Of a DNA stretch of 18,308 nucleotides, positions 1 through 6,854 are shown piece after piece (the stretch's first letter is position 1; each line of letters opens with the position of its first letter). Source of the stretch: Candidatus Sulfopaludibacter sp. SbA3 (lineage in GTDB: Bacteria; Acidobacteriota; Terriglobia; 2-12-FULL-54-10); assembly GCA_945865705.1 (NCBI GenBank), contig CAMBEY010000020.1, positions 1 to 18,308 of the forward strand. The letters run 5' to 3'. The position numbers and the translations under genes were made by a program. The notes beneath the pieces are model-generated. The model did no database searches. It saw nothing but the letters and a program-made list of their open reading frames with translations, and had not been told where the DNA came from.

Positions 1-426
1 CTTAATGTCCCGGGTCTCCTCCACGGTCATACCAGCCAAATTGGAGAGAATCAAGACTTCGGTGCCACGGCTTTTAAGCACGGCCTCTGTGATGTCGAAC
101 TCGTTCATCTTATCCTTCAGGATGCCCCACTTGCCGTCGAAGCCGTCGAAGCCGTCACTAACCGTAGGCAGCAAAGCGGCGCCGGCGCTATCTTTCACTA
201 GGTGGTTGCTCGTTTGGCCCATTAGGACGTACTGCCAGCCACGAAAGTATCTCTCATATTCGAGCTCTCCGATGTGGTTGCTGCCCGGACCACAGAGACT
301 ATAACCGCGGCGTCGGAAGAATTCCCTCGTGTTATCCGAATCCAGCAGGGCAATTTTTTGTGCGCTGGCCACGCTGGCGCCGAAGCTGGCCAGCGCCACG
401 ATCATCCCCAAAACAAATTTTTTCAT
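1..426 (-). CDS. Secreted glutamine-amidotransferase-like protein, partial (C-terminus outside window)
   Basis: An open frame of 142 codons runs from an ATG at 426 off the left edge. A strong Shine-Dalgarno (AAGGAGAA) lies about 7 nt upstream and decides this start, although the frame stays open further upstream. Residues 1-22 are a clear Sec signal peptide (MKKFVLGMIVALASFG, then ASVASA and a cleavage-like Ala-Gln). The mature part begins KIALLDSDNTREFF and continues with LEYERYFRGWQYVL and EVLILSNLAGMTVEE. These align by eye with the same positions of the neighbouring gene at 695-1780 (AILDSARTSTYFG, LEYKRYWGGWARVL, KVLILSNNVSMSIA), so the two are paralogues. The pattern (beta strand, 'aLD' turn, later 'LILSN' strand) fits a class I glutamine-amidotransferase/beta-galactosidase-trimerisation-like Rossmann fold. 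No catalytic Cys is visible in the part present. The product is likely periplasmic or secreted, and its function is unknown. Confidence 0.75.
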   Translation of the reverse strand, partial: MKKFVLGMIVALASFGASVASAQKIALLDSDNTREFFRRRGYSLCGPGSNHIGELEYERYFRGWQYVLMGQTSNHLVKDSAGAALLPTVSDGFDGFDGKWGILKDKMNEFDITEAVLKSRGTEVLILSNLAGMTVEETRDIK

Positions 427-631
427 CACCGTTCTCCTTCTGCTCTCCGCCGGAATGCTCTGGCCTTTCTGAGGCTGAGTCATTTCCGAATTGATCTGAC
501 GATCTGATTCAGGGGGAAACATTCTGTCCATCCTGTTAAACATTGCTTACTACCTCGCTGCTAAAAAGACTGTTGCTTCTTTCTTCCCCTTCATCATCGC
601 CCACGCGGATGCACTACTCAATAGCGCAGCA

Positions 632-678
632 GTCCTCTTTTTCGAATAGGACTATCGATCTATGGGGTCCTATAGGAC
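632..678. other. Cluster of GTCCT/AGGAC inverted motifs between the two paralogues
   Basis: AGTCCT (632-637) pairs with AGGACT (649-654) over an 11-nt T-rich loop. A second, perfect 12-bp palindrome GTCCTATAGGAC lies at 667-678, and ATAGGAC occurs at both 647-653 and 672-678. It sits just after the stop codon of the 695-1780 gene (minus strand) and before the promoter region of the 426 gene. It may be a terminator-like structure or a regulator site. There is no clean T-tract on the minus strand, so the role is open. Confidence 0.3.
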
Positions 679-694
679 GCTCTCAACGGTCGGG

Positions 695-1780
695 CTACTG
701 GGAGGTCAGCAGGAAATCGATGGTGCTCTTCATCAGCGCGCGCAGCAGCGGAGTGCGGTCTGCCCAACGGTTATTGTCCCAGTTCAAAGTGTTCTGCAGA
801 CCCGGCATCGGATCTTCGCCGGGGAAGTTGGGATCGCCACTGCAATGCCCGGCCATGTCGTACTCCAAACCCGTGATGAAGTCCGGCGCAAATGGGTAGT
901 AGACCACCTTGCCCTTGCGGTAGGCATTATAGATCACCGCGGGCAGCGGCTTGGCGTAAGTAGTATCCGGCCAGATGTTGTTGGGGTCGTAGAGCGTCAG
1001 GTTATTCGCGAAGGCGAACATCGCATAATTGCCGGGATAGTTCTCGCTGCGTCCCACCAGCATGTTGGCCAGATCGCCATAGCCGGCCAGAATCTTCGAC
1101 TGCTGGTAATACCAAGGGCAGGTGGATGTGACCGGATCATAATACTGGCAGATCTTCGCCGTCGGCCCTTCTTCGCGCGTGATAATCGGCTCGACGCTGC
1201 CGGGAGGATAGCCGCCAGTCGCCGGCTGCACCGTGCCAAACGTTCCCGTGGTAACGGCCTTGGTCAGCGGGTCGCCCCAGAGTTGCTGCAAAGTATTCTT
1301 GGTGGTCTTCGATGCCAGCGCCTCTTCCACTGTCCCTGCAAATGCGCCATAGCCGGTGCCGAAGGTGGCCATCAAACGCCCGCCATTGCTCACCCATGTG
1401 CGTACCGCGTCCGTCATGGCGATGGACATGGAGACATTGTTCGAAAGGATCAGCACTTTGTAGGACGATTTCACCAGGCCGTTGGCGATGAAGCTATCGT
1501 TGACGACATCGTAGCCCGTGATCTTTCCGGCGGCCTTCATCTCATCCAGCACCCGCGCCCAGCCGCCCCAATATCGCTTGTACTCAAGGGCACCAAGCGC
1601 GTTCGGATCTGCGGTGCCGGCCTGGCAATATCCGTAGGCCAAACCAAAGTAGGTGCTGGTGCGCGCCGAGTCCAGAATCGCGATCGGCGCCGCTGCCTTT
1701 CCGCGTACGGAGCTGATCAAAATGATCAATCCAGCAATTACCAAAACCCGCCCTAATGGGCCTCGATTTTTCGTATCCAT
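695..1780 (-). CDS. Secreted glutamine-amidotransferase-like (class I, beta-galactosidase-trimerisation-like) protein
   Basis: This 361-aa protein starts at ATG 1780 behind GAGAGGTG, about 5 nt upstream. Residues about 10-30 form a hydrophobic signal peptide (RVLVIAGLIILISSV, then GKAAA), so export is likely. The mature protein opens with a short strand and turn (PIAILDSART), then LEYKRYWGGWARVL. A central KVLILSNNVSM strand and an 'NGGRLMATFGTGYGAF' stretch resemble the nucleophile region of amidotransferase-like folds, but no Cys sits at the expected elbow. The C-terminal part (RKGKVVYYPFAPDFITG) resembles the strand typical of glycosidase-associated trimerisation domains. I read it as a non-enzymatic or carbohydrate-related member, and the function is not recognised. 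It is a paralogue of the truncated gene at 1-426 in the same orientation, 268 bp apart, so they may be co-transcribed. It diverges from thiO. Confidence 0.8.
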   Translation of the reverse strand: MDTKNRGPLGRVLVIAGLIILISSVRGKAAAPIAILDSARTSTYFGLAYGYCQAGTADPNALGALEYKRYWGGWARVLDEMKAAGKITGYDVVNDSFIANGLVKSSYKVLILSNNVSMSIAMTDAVRTWVSNGGRLMATFGTGYGAFAGTVEEALASKTTKNTLQQLWGDPLTKAVTTGTFGTVQPATGGYPPGSVEPIITREEGPTAKICQYYDPVTSTCPWYYQQSKILAGYGDLANMLVGRSENYPGNYAMFAFANNLTLYDPNNIWPDTTYAKPLPAVIYNAYRKGKVVYYPFAPDFITGLEYDMAGHCSGDPNFPGEDPMPGLQNTLNWDNNRWADRTPLLRALMKSTIDFLLTSQ

Positions 1781-1799
1781 GTAACACCTCTCTTGTCCT

Positions 1800-1840
1800 G
1801 TAATATCGACCCGTAATATCCACCCGGCCGTACCCCGGCC
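1800..1840. repeat. 13-bp tandem repeat and small GC hairpin upstream of the 695-1780 gene
   Basis: GTAATATCGACCC (1800-1812) is followed immediately by GTAATATCCACCC (1813-1825), with one mismatch. Next comes GGCCG (1827-1831) pairing with CGGCC (1836-1840). The array lies 20-60 bp upstream of the minus-strand start codon at 1780, a position typical of an operator or leader structure. No regulator is known. Confidence 0.4.
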
Positions 1841-1871
1841 AAAACTACTGGGCAGTATCTATTGATCGAAC

Positions 1872-1906
1872 AAAAAGCCCATGCCATCAGCTAATTGCGG
1901 CATGGG
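1872..1906 (-). terminator. Rho-independent-terminator-like hairpin reading leftward
   Basis: On the minus strand, CCCATGCC (1906-1899) pairs perfectly with GGCATGGG (1885-1878) across a 13-nt loop. It is followed by C and a run of five T (1876-1872), the layout of an intrinsic terminator. No recognised minus-strand gene lies upstream of it, because the neighbouring gene to the right (thiO) is on the plus strand. It would stop antisense transcription from thiO, or end a small RNA in 1907-2060. It also insulates the divergent amidotransferase-like gene. Its function is not proven. Confidence 0.45.
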
Positions 1907-2028
1907 GGAGTAGTAAACTATGACCAGCCAAGTCTATGCGAATTGCAAGTGCGATCCAATAGGCATCTGGTACTATTTGGGATTAGGTCTGGAGAGCTAA
2001 GAAGGTGGCGAAAACTATTCCGCAACGT

Positions 2029-2058
2029 CTCACAAAATCAATATAAGCTATTTATAAT
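2029..2058 (+). promoter_or_regulatory. Promoter candidate giving a leaderless thiO transcript
   Basis: A perfect TATAAT lies at 2053-2058, preceded at an 18-bp spacing by CTCACA (2029-2034, 4 of 6 matches to TTGACA). Start of transcription about 7-8 nt after the -10 would fall at 2065-2066, which is the A of the thiO ATG. No Shine-Dalgarno precedes that ATG, so leaderless translation is a consistent reading. Confidence 0.45.
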
Positions 2059-2065
2059 CAACACA

Positions 2066-3247
2066 ATGGAAAAATTTGACTACACCATAATCGGGGCTGG
2101 AGTAATCGGCTGTTCCCTCGCCCGCCTGTTGGCGGGTGCAGGTAAGCGAGTGGCCTTGATTGACCGCGCAGCCCCCGGCACCGAGGCCTCTCACGCCGCC
2201 GCCGGAATGCTCGCGCCTTCGGCGGAAGCCGACGAGTTGACACCGCTGTTTTCGCTCGCCACGCGCAGCCGCAGTCTCTACACTAACCTCGTCGCTGAAC
2301 TAATCGCGGAAACTGGCATCGATCCCCATTACCGGACAGACGGCACGCTGCTTCCGTTCGCCACCTCCGCCGCGCGCGATCACATGCTGCATACCTTGTC
2401 CTGGCAGATGGCGCAGGGTGCCCGCGTGGAGCAACTCTCCTCCAGCCAACTGTCCTCGCGCGAAGCGGCGCTCTCTCCCACTTTTCCGCAGGGACCATCG
2501 CCGGGATTCGGCGGCGCGCTGTATCTACCCGATGACCATCAAGTCGACAACCGGCTCCTCATGCAGGCACTCGTTAGCAGTTGTCGTCTGCGCGGAGTGG
2601 ACTTCGTTCTGGGTCAATCCGTTTCCAGTATTGTTGTCCGGAAAGGCCGCGCCATCGGTGTCGCAATCGGCCCTGAAAGTTCCTCGGAGACCATCACGGC
2701 AGGGGCTATTATCAATGCTTCCGGCGCATGGGCCGCGCAGATCACCGGCGACGGAATCCCGGCCATTCCCGTGCGTCCCGTGAAGGGACATATGCTCGCT
2801 CTGCGCGCCGCTCCGGGCCAGCGAGGAGGCCAGCCGCGTGAGTTGCTGCGCCACGTTATTCGCACGGAGGAAGTGTACCTTGTCCCGCGCCATGATGGCC
2901 GGATCATCGTGGGCAGCACCATGGAGGAGGCCGGCTTTGACAAGACCGTTCACGCCGCTCCCGTGGCCCGCCTTCAGGAGGCCGCGCAACGCCTCTGCCC
3001 CGCCCTGGCATCCGCCGAAAAGATCGATGCCTGGACCGGCCTGCGCCCCGCCACTCCGGACGGCCTGCCCGTAATCGGCCCCCTGCCGCAGCGCGCCGGC
3101 ATCGCCAATTACTGGACTGCCCTCGGCCACTTCCGCAACGGCATCCTTCTCGCCCCCATTACGGCGGAGGTGTTGACCCATTGGCTGCTGAACGGCCAGC
3201 CACCCTTTCCCATGGACGCCTTCCTGCCAGACCGCTTCGCCCCCTAG
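2066..3247 (+). CDS. thiO: Glycine oxidase / FAD-dependent amino-acid oxidase (ThiO-like)
   Basis: This 393-aa protein belongs to the DAO/glycine-oxidase family, which oxidises glycine to iminoglycine for the thiazole ring of thiamine. An N-terminal dinucleotide-binding GxGxxG (GAGVIG, residues 10-15) follows strand DYTII and is followed by the acidic end of strand 2 (VALID). The SHAAAGMLAP segment is typical of ThiO. The C-terminal signatures TGLRPATPDGLPVIGP and GHFRNGILLAP carry the two arginines that correspond to the substrate-binding and FAD-near arginines of Bacillus glycine oxidase. The Tyr of VYLVPR is also present, while the His two residues before it in the Bacillus enzyme is Glu here. 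The open frame extends up to 1895, but that 57-aa extension has no family similarity. ATG 2066 begins exactly at the FAD strand. No thi genes are adjacent, so a general FAD amino-acid oxidase role remains possible. Confidence 0.85.
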   Translation: MEKFDYTIIGAGVIGCSLARLLAGAGKRVALIDRAAPGTEASHAAAGMLAPSAEADELTPLFSLATRSRSLYTNLVAELIAETGIDPHYRTDGTLLPFATSAARDHMLHTLSWQMAQGARVEQLSSSQLSSREAALSPTFPQGPSPGFGGALYLPDDHQVDNRLLMQALVSSCRLRGVDFVLGQSVSSIVVRKGRAIGVAIGPESSSETITAGAIINASGAWAAQITGDGIPAIPVRPVKGHMLALRAAPGQRGGQPRELLRHVIRTEEVYLVPRHDGRIIVGSTMEEAGFDKTVHAAPVARLQEAAQRLCPALASAEKIDAWTGLRPATPDGLPVIGPLPQRAGIANYWTALGHFRNGILLAPITAEVLTHWLLNGQPPFPMDAFLPDRFAP

Positions 3248-3251
3248 CCCT

Positions 3252-3295
3252 GACCTTGGGCCCGACCTTGGGCGCGACCTTGGGTCTGACCTTGG
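3252..3295. repeat. 12-bp tandem repeat (GACCTTGG core, four copies)
   Basis: GACCTTGG recurs at 3252, 3264, 3276 and 3288, exactly 12 bp apart, with variable 4-bp linkers (GCCC, GCGC, GTCT). It starts 5 bp after the thiO stop codon. No terminator hairpin is recognisable here. Confidence 0.7.
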
Positions 3296-3389
3296 ACCTC
3301 TCGCAAATTTGGAAAAACCATTGCCCGGCACCCTCCCCAAACGCCCCGCCAAGCCGCGCCCAATCGCATGACAAATTGCCCAAATTCGC

Positions 3390-3625
3390 GGTCCTGACCA
3401 AAGTGCAAACGTTCACGGTTCTGACCACTCTGACCAGATTGACCACCTCGAGATTAGGGATTCGGGGCTGGGGGTTTCGGAGGGACTTCAGATCAGCTTT
3501 TCCGCCACTTCGCACCCATCTCGCACGTCAAATTTCCCAAATCGACCAACCTGACCACTCCGCCCACAAATTCCACAGCATCCAAATTTTTCAAATTACC
3601 TAAATTGACCAACCTGACAAGATTC
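3390..3625. repeat. Degenerate 9-nt-periodic TGACCA repeat region
   Basis: TGACCA occurs at 3395, 3422, 3431, 3440, 3552 and 3606, with TGACAA at 3615. The close copies are spaced exactly 9 nt. The stretch is interspersed with AAATT-rich pieces such as CCCAAAT and CAAATT. Read in frame on the minus strand it gives Leu/Val/Asn-rich pseudo-peptides (NLVRVVRTVNV, LVNLGNLKNL) without any protein character. I read it as non-coding simple-sequence expansion. Confidence 0.55.
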
Positions 3626-3773
3626 GCGGCATCGGCGGAGTTTGCCAGCCACCCCACACACCCTACCCCCCGCCTTTCCCGGTTCCGCCCAAAGATTCCA
3701 AATTTCCCCATTGACTTGCTGCCCACTAGGCGCGCAATAAACGGTGCCGCGTGCCAGTTTGCGTGACGGTGTT

Positions 3774-3964
3774 GCGTGACAGTGCCGCGCGCGTCAGCAA
3801 GCGGGCCAATGGAAAAACCACGTCCCAGTCGCCGATGTCTTTTCCACGCTCGCATACGAAGCCGAATCAAAAATCAAACCGTCAGCATCCGGGGCGTTGC
3901 GTTCCACCGGCCCGCTTGCTGACAGCCTGCCCCGGCGTGCCGTGGGCGCGCGGCACTGTCACGC
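3774..3964. repeat. Long imperfect inverted repeat element (MITE- or REP-like)
   Basis: The left arm is GCGTGACAGTGCCGCGCGC (3774-3792) followed directly by GTCAGCAAGCGGGCC (3793-3807). The right arm holds the exact reverse complements in mirrored order: GGCCCGCTTGCTGAC (3909-3923) and GCGCGCGGCACTGTCACGC (3946-3964), separated by a 22-bp insertion. That is 34 paired bases around a 101-bp core. The outer flanks also share TGCCGCGTG-type sequence on both sides (near 3745 and 3975, inverted). The transcript would fold into a long hairpin. No transposase is present, so it is a non-autonomous or palindromic interspersed repeat. Confidence 0.65.
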
Positions 3965-4083
3965 GGAATCATCACGCGGCATTCACTTCTTTAATGTGGC
4001 GGGGAAATTGGTGATCACGGTGAGCGGCGCGGACTCGCTGCCCCCCCCCACCGGCGTGTTGATCAGGAAGCGCTGGCCATCCG

Positions 4084-4259
4084 CGGCAAGCCGTCTTTGC
4101 GCAGGTGGCCGCGGACCCACTGGCGACCGAACCGTTCTCCCATTTCCTTGAACCGGCGTCCGGCTCCGTTGCGGCGACTACCGCATCTTCTTTGATCTGA
4201 ACGACAAGAACACCATCGAAATTACCGGCGTTAGGAATCGCCGCGAAGCCTACCGCTGA
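4084..4259 (+). pseudogene. RelE/ParE-like toxin remnant (frameshifted C-terminal half)
   Basis: The segment ending at TGA 4257-4259 reads RCGDYRIFFDLND then IEITGVRNRREAYR. This is the standard C-terminal signature of RelE/ParE-superfamily mRNA-interferase toxins (R-x-G-D-Y-R-I, then a strand, then H/N-R-R-E-x-Y). The upstream part typical of these toxins, AADPLATEPFSHFLEP, is found at about 4105-4152 but in a different frame (phase of 4099), with a stop in the C-terminal frame at 4149-4151. At least one frameshift therefore separates the halves. The N-terminus and any antitoxin are not recognisable. The product cannot be functional, and the fragment marks decay of a former toxin-antitoxin locus. 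Confidence 0.55.
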
Positions 4260-4304
4260 TTCAGGCTCACTCGCAAAAAAAAATAAATCGCGCAGTTCAG
4301 GCTG

Positions 4305-4332
4305 TCCCCTCTTATTCGTCCCCTTTTATTCA
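4305..4332. repeat. 14-bp tandem repeat GTCCCCTYTTATTC (two copies)
   Basis: GTCCCCTCTTATTC (4305-4318) is followed immediately by GTCCCCTTTTATTC (4319-4332), differing at one base. Sequences of this GGGGAC/AATAA type are familiar as flanks of REP-associated transposase genes, but no such gene is present here. The link is inference. Confidence 0.4.
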
Positions 4333-4714
4333 GCTTGATCAAAGCCGCGCAACATTAAGTGGAATAATTGAATTTCAGATCGGACCAGATGGCAGAAACC
4401 TGCCTAACTTTACACGCGGTTAACCGATTATCAAATCAGCGCCGCTTCCCGAATAAAAATGGTTTCCGGAACTCTGCGATTGAAGTAGACTTTGAACGTA
4501 AATCTTATACCGTTTCTTCGCGACAAAGTTTTCGGTAGGGACACCATGCTCAAAAGGCTTCTGGCCAACCCGACCAAACTAAAGAAGGTTTTCATGATGC
4601 CAGAAACAGTATCCGGACACCACGATAACTTCAATCATTTCAACCCGATGGGATTTACGATAGGGACAACTAACAAACGCTGATTTGGCGTGGAATTCTG
4701 TGGGGTTGCCCTGC
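4333..4714. other. Non-coding stretch without recognisable gene
   Basis: This AT-richer sequence contains only short open frames (63-100 codons) on either strand. None has a plausible ribosome-binding site, a recognisable motif or a hydrophobic pattern of a real protein. No RNA gene was recognised. Confidence 0.5.
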
Positions 4715-4883
4715 CGGTGCTTCCGCAATCTACTGTTGGTCAGATCATCGCCATTTACTGATTTTATGATCCTTAATGGCAATTTTTGCAAACAGCAGGC
4801 CTCCAACACCGAAAATTCAAAGTAAGCGTATTTGTTTGAATAAGATATGGTGTAGCCACCAACAATTGATTGCGGAAGCACCG
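4715..4883. repeat. 169-bp element bounded by 26-bp inverted repeats
   Basis: CGGTGCTTCCGCAATC (4715-4730) is the exact reverse complement of GATTGCGGAAGCACCG (4868-4883). The match extends inward to 26 bp (4715-4740 against 4858-4883) with only two mismatches. The interior of about 117 bp is AT-rich and has no convincing coding sequence. No direct target duplication is visible at the edges. It could be a miniature inverted-repeat element or a long hairpin downstream of the ankyrin gene, whose stop codon is about 75 bp away. Confidence 0.6.
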
Positions 4884-4958
4884 ATCAAGAAGCTGCTCCC
4901 GGGACTTCAGAAGGTACGTTTTCAGGGCGTAATGAATGATTCGCCAGCGACAAGGTAA

Positions 4959-6797
4959 CTACTGGCCAAACAGGTCAGCCAATAGCGGGACTCGGCCAGG
5001 AATACAGTGGCCAACGGGATCGTGAGATGCGGCACCGGCCCCAAGTTTCGTGAGGACTTCTACTGTAGCTTTGCGGGGGCGTAGCTTCACGCGCAGACCA
5101 AGGGGGCTGGTGCCACCCGCCAGACTGAGCGGCGTCTGCCCGCAGCCGTTCTGGACATCCAACTTCGCCCCTTTTTCTGCCAGGTATTGAACAATCGAGT
5201 TGGAGCCGGTCCATGAGGCGGCATGCATCGGGGTCCATCCGGCTTCGTTGGCAGCGTTTAAGTCCGCACCCAGGCTCACTAGCATCTTTACCGCTTCGAG
5301 CGCCATTCGTTCATCCGCCGGGGTACGTTCACGATTGCGCCCAAGTCCGGCGGCAACCAGTAGCGGCGTGGCGCTACCTTGAAATTCGGAGTCGTCTGAA
5401 TAATCCTTGCGAGCCAGCTCTGCTTCATTGACTTTGGTTCCAACCAGGGGGCGAGCACGATGCTCAATCAGCGCGCGCATCGTCTGCACGTCGGCGTGCG
5501 CGGCGGCCAGCAGCAGCGGTGTCGCTCCCCGCAGGTTGATCTGCGGTCGAGTCTTGGTCCTTAGCCGGTACGGTGAACTTTCTATCTGGAGATTGGGGTC
5601 CGCGCCGCGCGCTAGCAATGCCTTCACCAGAACTGGCATGCTCGGTCCGGGCAGAAGTGGAGAGGCCTCCCGTTTTGTGGATGACTGCAGCAGGAGCTGA
5701 TTGACGTTCGCTTTCGAGTTGGCACCCGTCTGCTTGACCGCATCACCACCTGCAGCCAGCCCCGAGGCCACTTCGCGTTTTTCCGCTTTCAGACTTTCCG
5801 CCACTCCCGGAATCGGATCGTCGCCCATGCCGTACAAGGATTTAATGCCGGAGCGCAAAGCGTAATGCAGCGCGGTTATTCCGCTGGAGTCACGGGCATT
5901 TGCGTCCGCCCCATTTTCTAAAAGAAACAAAGCGAACTTCTCATGACCATTTGCGGTGGCCACCACCAATGCCGTGCCGTCATCAGGAGAGCGTTCCTCA
6001 ATTGCCGCTCCCTTTGCCAGGAGCAATGCCGCTGTCTCCAGATCACCCTGCTGCGCGGCAAAGAGCAGGGGACTAAATCCACCTTTGGAACTGGCCTGCA
6101 CATCGCCGCCGTAGGTATCGTAGATCATCGGCGAATGGCCAGCGATCATGTGAGACATGGCGTGAACGTCGGCACCTTTCTCAATTAGCAGGCGGGCGAC
6201 ATCTTTGTGCCCTTCATAAATAGCCCACATCAGCGCAGTCTGCCCCCAACGGCTTTCGCGTGCGCGCACGTCTGCGCCATGTGCGAGCAGAGCTCCAACC
6301 GCCGTGACGTTGCCATTCATTGAGCAGGTCATCAGCGGCGTTTCACCTGACCATATCGCCTTGTTGGGATTGGCGCCCGCAGCTACTAACTTTTTCACCA
6401 TCTCGGCGTTTCTGTTGGTGCAGGCTAAGGACACAGCGGTTACTCCGTAATCGTTGGCCGCATCACGATTGGCGCCAGCGCGAAGCAACAAATCAACCAT
6501 CTCGGAATCGTCTTTGTAGACAGCCCACGTCAGTGGGGTCGCACCGTCGGGTTCGCCGACATTGACATCGGCTTTTGCATCGATCATGGCGCGGACGGCG
6601 GAGTGGTTGCCGTTTTTTACCGCGTCAAAGAGTGCCATGCTGGATGAACTGGACAGCGGCCCCGCGGCAAAGGCAGCCACGGAGGCAGCGCAAAAGCCAA
6701 TGACACAGGCCACAAGGTATCTGGCCGCACAAAGGTGGAGAATCTTCGGCGCTTCCCCCGCTGGCTGACGATTATACGATGGCCGACTGAAGCTCAT
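4959..6797 (-). CDS. Secreted ankyrin-repeat protein
   Basis: The protein has 612 aa from ATG 6797, chosen because AAGGAAGGG lies about 6 nt upstream. An upstream in-frame ATG at 6833 would add 12 residues but has no good ribosome site. Residues about 27-45 are a hydrophobic export segment (YLVACVIGFCAASVAAFAA). From about residue 54 onward there are 11-12 ankyrin repeats with the usual G-x-T-P-L-x-x-A and L-L-x-x-G-A-D-x-N pattern, for example DGATPLTWAV, SGETPLMTC, WGQTALMWAI, SGITALHYAL and AGWTPMHAAS. Two linkers interrupt the array: about 213-237, and a long charged/Ser-rich one at about 317-385. Ankyrin arrays bind proteins, so a periplasmic scaffold or inhibitor-like role is inferred. 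It lies 57 bp downstream of the DUF1552 gene and is the last gene of that unit. Confidence 0.9.
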   Translation of the reverse strand: MSFSRPSYNRQPAGEAPKILHLCAARYLVACVIGFCAASVAAFAAGPLSSSSSMALFDAVKNGNHSAVRAMIDAKADVNVGEPDGATPLTWAVYKDDSEMVDLLLRAGANRDAANDYGVTAVSLACTNRNAEMVKKLVAAGANPNKAIWSGETPLMTCSMNGNVTAVGALLAHGADVRARESRWGQTALMWAIYEGHKDVARLLIEKGADVHAMSHMIAGHSPMIYDTYGGDVQASSKGGFSPLLFAAQQGDLETAALLLAKGAAIEERSPDDGTALVVATANGHEKFALFLLENGADANARDSSGITALHYALRSGIKSLYGMGDDPIPGVAESLKAEKREVASGLAAGGDAVKQTGANSKANVNQLLLQSSTKREASPLLPGPSMPVLVKALLARGADPNLQIESSPYRLRTKTRPQINLRGATPLLLAAAHADVQTMRALIEHRARPLVGTKVNEAELARKDYSDDSEFQGSATPLLVAAGLGRNRERTPADERMALEAVKMLVSLGADLNAANEAGWTPMHAASWTGSNSIVQYLAEKGAKLDVQNGCGQTPLSLAGGTSPLGLRVKLRPRKATVEVLTKLGAGAASHDPVGHCIPGRVPLLADLFGQ

Positions 6798-6854
6798 GGT
6801 TATCCCTTCCTTGCAAGACCTTGCACGATTCAACCCGTCCGCGGCTCGATGCGC

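Noticed and set aside
662..1756. 364-codon open frame on the plus strand
   Set aside because: It is wholly antisense to the secreted amidotransferase-like gene, which has a signal peptide, a ribosome site and a paralogue. The plus-strand translation has no protein character.
1781..2065. TPP riboswitch upstream of thiO
   Set aside because: The conserved thi-box sequence (CTGAGA and the second helix signature) is not present in this interval.
2525..3352. 275-codon open frame on the minus strand over thiO
   Set aside because: It mirrors a well-conserved glycine-oxidase gene. Its Arg/Gly-rich translation is typical of a high-GC shadow frame.
4579..4881. 100-codon open frame on the minus strand
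   Set aside because: It starts inside the right inverted repeat of the 169-bp element and has no Shine-Dalgarno, motif or homologue-like pattern.
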